A stretch of 10,784 bases of DNA from positions 3,442-14,225 of the forward strand of contig VFMC01000196.1 in NCBI GenBank assembly GCA_006515795.1, written 5' to 3'. The stretch comes from Acidimicrobiaceae bacterium. Lineage in GTDB: Bacteria; Actinomycetota; Acidimicrobiia; Acidimicrobiales; Ilumatobacteraceae. Position numbers and translations under genes: made by a program. Below the pieces are notes generated by a model. It was given only the letters and a program-made list of their open reading frames with translations, was not told where the DNA came from and did no database searches. The number at the start of each line of letters is the position of its first letter. Positions within the stretch are counted from its first letter, which is position 1. Below are positions 6,346 to 10,784 of the stretch, piece after piece.

Positions 6346-8187
6346 GTGAACGCCGTCGCGAACGAACGTCACGAACTCGAGACCCTCGAGGCCGACGTCC
6401 GAACGGTGCGTGACGCGATGCTGGCCGCTGAGGCGGCACGATCCGGCGACATCGCCGCCACCCACCCAGCATGCCGACGTTCGGCAGCGAACCTGGTTCA
6501 CTACCTCGAGCTCCGCCACCACGACGTCCGAGATCTCCAGGCCCGCCTCGCCGCGGCCGGGCTGTCATCGCTCGGCCGGTCCGAAGCACACGTCCTCGCA
6601 ACGATCGAGGAAGTCCTGTCGGTGCTCGCCCGCCTGAACGGCCACGAACCACCACCACGCATTGCCGGTGTTGCGCTCAGCGAAGGACACGAGTTCCTCG
6701 CCGCCAACGCCAAAGCGCTGCTCGGCACACCGGCCGGAACACGCGGCACACGGATCATGGTCACCCTCCCGACCCAAGCGACCGACGACCCGGATCTGGT
6801 CTCGCAGATGACCGAGCGCGGCATGGACATCGCCCGCGTCAACTGCGCCCACGACGCCCCCGAGATCTGGCAGCGGATGATCGACCACGTACGCTCGACT
6901 CGGCGCACCAACGGCCACCAGCCCCGTGTCGCGATGGACCTCGCCGGCCCGAAGCTGCGCACCGGCCCCCTTCGCCCGGGCCCACGCGTCGTGCGGATCT
7001 CACCGAGACGCGACCGTCTCGGCGTCGTCACGGCGCCGGCGCTCGTCTGGCTCACCGCAGACCACCCCCTCGCAACCAGTCCCTCACGGGTCACGGTCGT
7101 GCCCGTCGACGACGCCGGTTGGCTCGAACGTCGTCAGCCGGGTGACCGACTCGGGTTCATCGACAGCCGGGGCGCGACCCGCCACTGGGTCATCGCCGAG
7201 GTCCGCGCCGACGGGTGCATGGTCACCGCAACGCAGACCGCCTACGTGAGCTCGGGTCTGAAGCTCGTGTGCTCGACAGGCGTGGATGAGGACGCCGTCG
7301 GCGTCGGCGACCTGCCCGAAGTCGAGCAGGTCCACCGCGTCGACTCCGGTGACCAACTGACTCTCACCCGCACGCTGGAACCGGCCGAGCCGACCGCCGC
7401 GGGGAGTGAGCATCGCGTCGGCTGCAGCCTGCCCGAGGCGTTCGACCAAGCGATGCCGGGCGAGCGGGTCTGGCTCGACGACGGCAAGATCGGTGGGGTC
7501 ATCGTCCGGGTCACGTCTGACGAGATCGATCTGCGCGTCACCGACGTCCGCCCAGGCGGGGCCAACCTCAAGGCTGGCAAGGGGATCAACTTCCCCGACA
7601 CCGACCTCCGGCTCGACGCGCTTACCGACAAGGACCTCGACGACCTCGACTTCGTCGCCCGCCATGCCGACATGGTCAACCTGTCCTTCGTCCGCCATCC
7701 CGCCGATGTCGAGCAGCTCCAAGCAGAGCTCGAACGACGCGACGCAGTCGACGTCGGCATCGTGCTCAAGATCGAGAACGTCGCCGCGTTCGAACACCTC
7801 CCCGAACTGCTGCTCACCGCGATGCGCAGCCGCCAGGTCGGCGTCATGATCGCCCGCGGCGACCTCGCCGTCGAGGTCGGCTTCGAACGACTCGCCGAGG
7901 TCCAAGAAGAAGTCCTGTGGGCCTGCGAAGCAGCCCATGTTCCGGTGATCTGGGCGACGCAGGTCCTCGACACCCTCGCCCGCACCGGGCAGCCGTCGCG
8001 GGCAGAGATCACCGACGCCGCCATGTCCGAGCGGGCCGAATGCGTGATGCTCAACAAGGGCCCGCACATCACCGATGCGATCCACACTCTCGACTCGATC
8101 CTGACCCGGATGCAACACCACCAACACAAGAAGCGCAGCCTCCTGCGCCGCCTCCAAGCATGGGACCACACTCCACCCGGTTCCTGA
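6346..8187 (+). CDS. Atypical pyruvate-kinase-like protein with N-terminal extension
   Basis: This 613-aa protein has a pyruvate kinase barrel. Key catalytic positions are visible: R164 and N166 in ARVNCAH (usual form RLNFSH), LAGPKLRTG (199-207), WLDDGKIGG (376-384), K475 and E477 in KIEN, ARGDLAVEVG with D506 (metal ligand), and ATQ with T538. Unusual features are a helical extension of about 130 residues before the barrel, about 170 residues between LRTG and LDDG (some 55 in ordinary enzymes by my recollection), MLNKGP in place of MLSxETA, and no C-terminal allosteric domain. Pyruvate kinase makes pyruvate and ATP from phosphoenolpyruvate and ADP. The conserved core allows that reaction, but a different phosphotransfer or a regulatory role is possible. 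The GTG start fits the leaderless box at 6334-6339. No linked metabolic genes are seen. Confidence 0.85.
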   Translation: MNAVANERHELETLEADVRTVRDAMLAAEAARSGDIAATHPACRRSAANLVHYLELRHHDVRDLQARLAAAGLSSLGRSEAHVLATIEEVLSVLARLNGHEPPPRIAGVALSEGHEFLAANAKALLGTPAGTRGTRIMVTLPTQATDDPDLVSQMTERGMDIARVNCAHDAPEIWQRMIDHVRSTRRTNGHQPRVAMDLAGPKLRTGPLRPGPRVVRISPRRDRLGVVTAPALVWLTADHPLATSPSRVTVVPVDDAGWLERRQPGDRLGFIDSRGATRHWVIAEVRADGCMVTATQTAYVSSGLKLVCSTGVDEDAVGVGDLPEVEQVHRVDSGDQLTLTRTLEPAEPTAAGSEHRVGCSLPEAFDQAMPGERVWLDDGKIGGVIVRVTSDEIDLRVTDVRPGGANLKAGKGINFPDTDLRLDALTDKDLDDLDFVARHADMVNLSFVRHPADVEQLQAELERRDAVDVGIVLKIENVAAFEHLPELLLTAMRSRQVGVMIARGDLAVEVGFERLAEVQEEVLWACEAAHVPVIWATQVLDTLARTGQPSRAEITDAAMSERAECVMLNKGPHITDAIHTLDSILTRMQHHQHKKRSLLRRLQAWDHTPPGS

Positions 8188-8761
8188 GTTGTCGCCTGAG
8201 TAACGTTCTCCTCGACCAGCGGACAGACCTGACCTGGTCGACATCCGGCACGTGGCGTTGCGGCTCGAGGTTCCCGAGCTGACTGAGCCGTGGACGAGCG
8301 CTTCGGCGTAGCGATGAGATCGTGCTTCGGACGCGGCTGGTCGTCCATGAAACTGCTGCGACGAGAGGGGACGTGAGCCGTTTCACCGCTGTGCCAATGG
8401 GTCTGATGGCTCGGCGAGCTGCGCCTCGGACAGCGATGAACCCGTTGACCAACGGTCGGGTAGTGCGCCGCACATGTGCGCCCGCTCTGGTTGCGAGACG
8501 TCCAGCCGCGACGATGATGGGCACGAGGCGGGCGGCGAACCTCTCGATGCTGGCGCTGATGCGTTCAGTCGCAGGTGCAGCCCAGTTCCCGACCCTGATC
8601 ATGAGCCTGGTGAACCGCGCGAAGAGCGGGTCGAGGCGGTTGAGCTGTCGGGTGCCCCATTCAGCCCAGGCTTTGAAGATGGCGGTGGTGAGATCGACGG
8701 CGGCGACGATCGGAGTGAGGGGTAGCGCGAGCGCGCGCAGCAAGGCCGGGTCGGTCTGCAT
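8069..8761 (-). CDS. Hypothetical cationic protein; 3' end uncertain
   Basis: I do not recognise the family. The open frame from ATG 8761 gives 230 aa. The first ~150 residues look genuine: strong G/C third positions, amphipathic stretches such as VAAVDLTTAIFKAWAEWGTR, and alternating hydrophobic and Arg-rich segments (VRRTTRPLV, RGAARRAIRPIG). No signal peptide or catalytic motif is evident. GGAGG lies 5 nt before the ATG, and a TTGAGG-N17-TATAAA promoter lies upstream. Beyond about 8300 the sequence becomes less protein-like, and the last 119 bp run antisense through the end of the pyruvate-kinase-like gene. A 3' frameshift or truncation is therefore possible. A membrane-surface or nucleic-acid-binding role would fit the charge but is speculation. 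Confidence 0.6.
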   Translation of the reverse strand: MQTDPALLRALALPLTPIVAAVDLTTAIFKAWAEWGTRQLNRLDPLFARFTRLMIRVGNWAAPATERISASIERFAARLVPIIVAAGRLATRAGAHVRRTTRPLVNGFIAVRGAARRAIRPIGTAVKRLTSPLVAAVSWTTSRVRSTISSLRRSARPRLSQLGNLEPQRHVPDVDQVRSVRWSRRTLLRRQLRNRVECGPMLGGGAGGCASCVGGVASGSGSSRECGSHR

Positions 8762-8766
8762 CGGTA

Positions 8767-8771
8767 CCTCC
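8767..8771 (-). promoter_or_regulatory. Strong SD of the hypothetical - strand gene
   Basis: The complement reads GGAGG, 5 nt before ATG 8761. It selects this start over upstream in-frame possibilities near 8827, which would lie on the promoter itself. Confidence 0.7.
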
Positions 8772-8798
8772 GCATCCGATTTGGGGTCTGCGTCGGTG

Positions 8799-8827
8799 TT
8801 TATAGGTGGGGGCAGCGTTGTCCTCAA
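8799..8827 (-). promoter_or_regulatory. Sigma70-type promoter for the hypothetical gene
   Basis: On the - strand, TTGAGG (complement of 8822-8827) is separated by exactly 17 nt from TATAAA (complement of 8799-8804). This is the best classical promoter in the window and an unusually AT-rich -10 for this DNA. The -35 overlaps the stop codon of the upstream lipoprotein gene. The transcript would have a leader of roughly 30 nt containing the GGAGG SD. Confidence 0.6.
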
Positions 8828-9840
8828 TCTTGGGCGGCGCTGAGGATCATCTCGATGATCTGTTGGCCTTCGGCCTGTTGTGTCAGGGGCGCGTCGGGGT
8901 CGGAGAGGGCGATGACCACGACTCGGTCGAGATCGTCAGTGGCGAGTCGGTAGGCGAGTGTGACGACGCCGGGTTCGGAGCCGCCTTTGAACCAGGTGGT
9001 GGTCCACGCTCGCGCTTGAGCGGGTGGCAACCCCGGGTTGGCGCTCAGGATCCCTTCGAGTGGTACCATTGTTCGACAGATGTCGGCGCCGCTCGCGAAC
9101 CATTCGATCTCGTCGACGTAGCGGGGCGTGGTCAGGTCGAGGCGGTTGACGGCCGCGGGGTCGTCCGGCCACGGGAACGGGCCGCGTTCGGGCAGGGTCG
9201 ACACGAACTGCGATCTGGCATCCGGGTCTAGTGCGGCGTATTCGCGGCCGAGGTTCGGATGCACGAACTTGAGGCGGGCCATGTCCGCGGTCGAGAGCAG
9301 CGGCAGGGTGCGCTCTGCCCCATCGGGGGCGAGCTCGCGGATCACGTCACCAATGGCGTCGCGGCCGCTGAGGTCGATGAGGTGGTCGGTGGCGGTGTTG
9401 TCCGAGATCGAGATCATCAACTCGGCGAGCCGTGACACTGTCACTTCCTGGCCGGTCGGGTAGCCGTACACCTCGCCGGACGGATCGCTTCGGAGGGTGT
9501 TCCGAATGGCCACGGGGGTGTCCCAGCCGATGTCACCGCTGTCGATGGATCGGGCGACGGCGTCGAGTATCCACAGCTTGAACACCGACGCCACCGGCAC
9601 AGGACTCGTCAGGCCGTGCCCGGCGAGCAAGTTGCAGCGTCCATCGCCAGCGTCGTAGATGCCGTACCCCGCGCGGGGAGCGAGGGCAGTCAGGTCCACG
9701 ACGGCGGGCGACGTGGTCGGAGCGGTGGTCGCGGCGGACGAGCTCGTCGTCGACGCATCCTCGTTCGTGTCGTTCCTGCATCCCGCGATGACCGTGGCGA
9801 CGATCAAGAGGACGAGAGTGTGCGTGGGGATGGATCGCAT
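8824..9840 (-). CDS. Lipoprotein with serine beta-lactamase/DD-peptidase fold
   Basis: This 338-aa protein begins with a lipoprotein signal (lipobox IAGC, C21) and a Ser/Thr/Ala linker, so it should be anchored outside the membrane. It carries the penicillin-recognising triad: SVFK with S85 and K88, SDN at 146-148, and KGG at 285-287. No ExxLN motif is seen where the class A beta-lactamase general base should be, about 35 residues after SDN. It is therefore more likely an envelope serine hydrolase or penicillin-binding-type protein, similar in style to mycobacterial LpqF or LppW, than a proven beta-lactamase. ATG 9840 was chosen rather than the TTG at 9849 because the leader peptide and promoter fit it: -10 TAAGGT is 8 nt upstream, with no SD. 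That -10 lies within a palindrome shared with the divergent HTH gene, which suggests joint control. Confidence 0.85.
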   Translation of the reverse strand: MRSIPTHTLVLLIVATVIAGCRNDTNEDASTTSSSAATTAPTTSPAVVDLTALAPRAGYGIYDAGDGRCNLLAGHGLTSPVPVASVFKLWILDAVARSIDSGDIGWDTPVAIRNTLRSDPSGEVYGYPTGQEVTVSRLAELMISISDNTATDHLIDLSGRDAIGDVIRELAPDGAERTLPLLSTADMARLKFVHPNLGREYAALDPDARSQFVSTLPERGPFPWPDDPAAVNRLDLTTPRYVDEIEWFASGADICRTMVPLEGILSANPGLPPAQARAWTTTWFKGGSEPGVVTLAYRLATDDLDRVVVIALSDPDAPLTQQAEGQQIIEMILSAAQD

Positions 9841-9844
9841 GGCG

Positions 9845-9860
9845 GTCAACCTTAGTTGAC
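9845..9860. promoter_or_regulatory. Operator 1: GTCAAC-N4-GTTGAC palindrome over the lipoprotein promoter
   Basis: GTCAAC (9845-9850), CTTA, GTTGAC (9855-9860) is a perfect 6-bp inverted repeat. Read on the - strand, the spacer side forms the -10 box TAAGGT (9849-9854), 8 nt before ATG 9840. A bound dimer would cover this -10. It matches operator 2 in 15 of 16 positions when reversed. Confidence 0.7.
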
Positions 9861-9871
9861 TTCCATCCGTT

Positions 9872-9889
9872 GGTCAACTAGGGTTGACC
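9872..9889. promoter_or_regulatory. Operator 2: GGTCAAC-N4-GTTGACC palindrome over the HTH promoter
   Basis: GGTCAAC (9872-9878), TAGG, GTTGACC (9883-9889) is a perfect 7-bp inverted repeat. It contains the -10 box TAGGGT (9879-9884), 7 nt before GTG 9892, giving a leaderless mRNA. Its centre is 28 bp from the centre of operator 1, in mirror orientation. Confidence 0.72.
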
Positions 9890-9891
9890 GT

Positions 9892-10104
9892 GTGATCGAG
9901 AAGGTGCCGGATCCGAGCAATCCGATCGAAGCGCTGTCTGCGGTGGTGTCACTGCGTCGGCTCGCCGACCGCCTCGAAGCGGCCTCGGTGCAGGCCGCGA
10001 TCGATCAGGGATGGAACTGGGTTCAGATCGCCGAGGCACTCGGTGTCACCAAGCAGGCGGTCCACAAGAAGTACGCCCGACGCGTCGAGCGCCGGGCCAC
10101 GTGA
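9892..10104 (+). CDS. Small helix-turn-helix DNA-binding protein
   Basis: This 70-aa protein has an N-terminal helix (about 12-38, LRRLADRLEAASVQAAI) leading into a helix-turn-helix at about 41-60: W..VQIAEALGVTKQAVHKKY. IAEALGVTKQAV has the usual A-x3-G pattern, with recognition helix TKQAVHKK. A basic tail (RRVERR) follows. GTG 9892 was chosen because it follows the -10 box TAGGGT by 7 nt; upstream in-frame TTG 9856 would lie inside operator 1. The gene ends 15 bp before a Clp N-domain gene, a pairing I recall as recurrent in actinobacteria. It most likely binds the two palindromes just upstream, repressing itself and the divergent lipoprotein gene. This is inferred from position. Confidence 0.85.
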   Translation: MIEKVPDPSNPIEALSAVVSLRRLADRLEAASVQAAIDQGWNWVQIAEALGVTKQAVHKKYARRVERRAT

Positions 10105-10106
10105 AC

Positions 10107-10113
10107 GGAGAGG
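10107..10113 (+). promoter_or_regulatory. SD of the Clp N-domain gene
   Basis: GGAGAGG lies 6 nt before ATG 10120 in the 15-bp gap after the HTH stop. The gene thus has its own ribosome site but no space for a separate promoter, so it is co-transcribed with the HTH gene. Confidence 0.7.
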
Positions 10114-10119
10114 AAGCCG

Positions 10120-10629
10120 ATGTTCAACAAGCTGCGCCGTGCCCGAGCCGATCTCGCCACGATGAACGCGCTCTTCCCCGCAGCGGAGCGGATAGCTCGT
10201 GATGACGGAATCGACCAGCCAGGCGCCGAGCACCTTCTGCTCGCAGTGCTCGACCTCGACGATGGCATCGCGAAGAAGGCTATGACCATCTTCCAGGTCG
10301 ACCCGGCCGAGTTCCGGGCTGCGATCGCCGGGCAACACGAGGAAGCCCTCCGCACTATTGGGGTGATCGCCGACGACAACGCCATCGCCGCTGCCCTGCC
10401 AGCCGGCGGGCAGCCGAGGGGGTTGTACCGAGCGCAAGGATCGTTGCAGACAGCCTTTCAACACGCGGTCGCGCTCGCGAAGCGTGACAAGGCGCCGTTG
10501 AACAGCGGCCACCTCCTCCTCGCCATCACCGACGCCGATCACGGCGTCGTTGCCCGGTCGCTCGGACATCTCGGCGTCGACCGTGCCTTGCTTCGCGATC
10601 ACACCCGCAGCCTCCTCGCCACTCGATGA
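10120..10629 (+). CDS. Stand-alone double Clp N-domain (Clp R) protein
   Basis: This 169-aa protein has two Clp N-terminal repeats and no ATPase part. The first covers about 17-69 (ERIARDDGIDQPGAEHLLLAVL). The second covers about 109-162 (FQHAVALAKRDKAPLNSGHLLLAI). In ClpA/ClpC these repeats form the domain that receives substrates and adaptors, and in ClpC they bind phospho-arginine and antibiotics such as cyclomarin. Without Walker motifs the protein cannot unfold substrates. It may bind ligands or partners and pass the state to the HTH protein encoded just upstream, or compete with ClpC. I recall mycobacterial ClpC2 as a related stand-alone double Clp-N protein reported to protect ClpC1 from cyclomarin and to repress its own gene. 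Whether this protein does the same is inference. It is co-transcribed with the HTH gene. Confidence 0.85.
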   Translation: MFNKLRRARADLATMNALFPAAERIARDDGIDQPGAEHLLLAVLDLDDGIAKKAMTIFQVDPAEFRAAIAGQHEEALRTIGVIADDNAIAAALPAGGQPRGLYRAQGSLQTAFQHAVALAKRDKAPLNSGHLLLAITDADHGVVARSLGHLGVDRALLRDHTRSLLATR

Positions 10630-10784
10630 ACGCCCAGGTCACATGGTCCGGCAATCGATCAACAAGGGCCAGCGCCTCACGCCGCGGGAACCACCGGTTG
10701 AAGAACGCGATGTCCCTCGCCGCGTCGTGGCCACTCAACACGACCCGCACGCCAAGGCGTGCTAGCAACCGGTGTGCGAGTGTC
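10526..10784 (-). CDS. Unrecognised protein, partial at the right edge
   Basis: The - strand frame enters from the right edge, reading TLAHRLLARLGVRVVLSGHD, then AARDIAFFNRWFPRREALALVDRLPDHVTWAFIEW. Third positions are mostly G/C and the mix of residues looks like a real protein up to about 10630. I do not recognise the family. After that the frame becomes Arg/Gly-rich (CGCDREARHGRRRDVRATGQRRR) and runs about 104 bp antisense through the end of the Clp N-domain gene before stopping at 10526. The true C-terminus may be nearer 10630 if a frameshift exists, or the overlap may be real. The start is outside the window. Confidence 0.5.
   Translation of the reverse strand, partial: TLAHRLLARLGVRVVLSGHDAARDIAFFNRWFPRREALALVDRLPDHVTWAFIEWRGGCGCDREARHGRRRDVRATGQRRRDRRR

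Noticed and set aside
7084..8244. Long - strand open frame (386 codons) opposite the pyruvate-kinase-like gene
   Set aside because: The + strand has catalytic motifs; the - strand product is low-complexity and has no start context.
8204..8312. Short + strand frame with LVDIRHVALRLEVPELTEPW, possible gene remnant
   Set aside because: It has no start codon context and is opposite the - strand gene; too short to assign.
8442..8455. CCGTTG-AC-CAACGG palindrome resembling the GTTGAC operators
   Set aside because: It lies inside a coding region and the half-site order and spacing differ from GTCAAC-N4-GTTGAC; probably chance.
8322..8843. + strand open frame (173 codons) antisense to the hypothetical protein
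   Set aside because: There is no SD or promoter box, while the - strand has both; the composition looks like a shadow.
1..10784. tRNA/rRNA genes, CRISPR arrays, insertion sequences, prophage genes
   Set aside because: No tRNA-like folds, regularly spaced repeats, transposase or integrase motifs, or terminal inverted repeats were seen.

Overview
The window is GC-rich, densely packed DNA of actinobacterial character, perhaps Acidimicrobiia; the lineage is an inference from codon usage, family content and promoter style, not a search result. Several start codons lie 6-8 nt after a TAnnnT -10 box with no Shine-Dalgarno sequence (coaA, the pyruvate-kinase-like gene, the beta-lactamase-fold lipoprotein, the small HTH gene). 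That is the leaderless arrangement common in Actinomycetota. Other genes use clear SDs or overlapping stop/start codons.

Layout. The last 13 codons of an unknown + strand gene overlap by GTGA a complete HAD-family hydrolase (41-742). Convergent to it lie sodC (Cu/Zn superoxide dismutase, 1703-2323, -) and then coaA (type I pantothenate kinase, -). coaA carries an out-of-frame deletion near its N-terminus: the normal N-terminus (1638-1555) and the body (1594-752) are in different frames. A perfect 10-bp inverted repeat separates sodC from coaA. Divergently, a CapA-like probable lipoprotein (2519-4075, +) is translationally coupled to a DUF3160-type lipoprotein gene (4075-6185). That second gene is broken twice, by an in-frame TAG and by a deletion with frameshift. 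A large atypical pyruvate-kinase-like protein follows (6346-8187, +).

The right third is accessory in character. It holds a hypothetical cationic protein with a good sigma70-type promoter and SD (8761 to about 8069, -), a lipoprotein with a serine beta-lactamase/DD-peptidase fold (8824-9840, -), and, divergent from it, a 70-aa helix-turn-helix protein (9892-10104) followed by a stand-alone double Clp N-domain protein (10120-10629). The right edge holds part of an unrecognised - strand gene.

The most interesting element is the 51-bp divergent intergenic region at 9841-9891. It contains two nearly identical palindromes, GTCAAC-N4-GTTGAC, in mirror orientation. Each has a -10 box embedded in it, and each -10 box is 7-8 nt from a start codon. 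A dimeric regulator, most simply the neighbouring HTH protein, could close both promoters at once. This suggests a compact HTH/Clp-N regulatory module that also controls a cell-envelope serine hydrolase. The second theme is gene damage: two of the recognisable genes carry short out-of-frame deletions, which could be real decay or assembly error.
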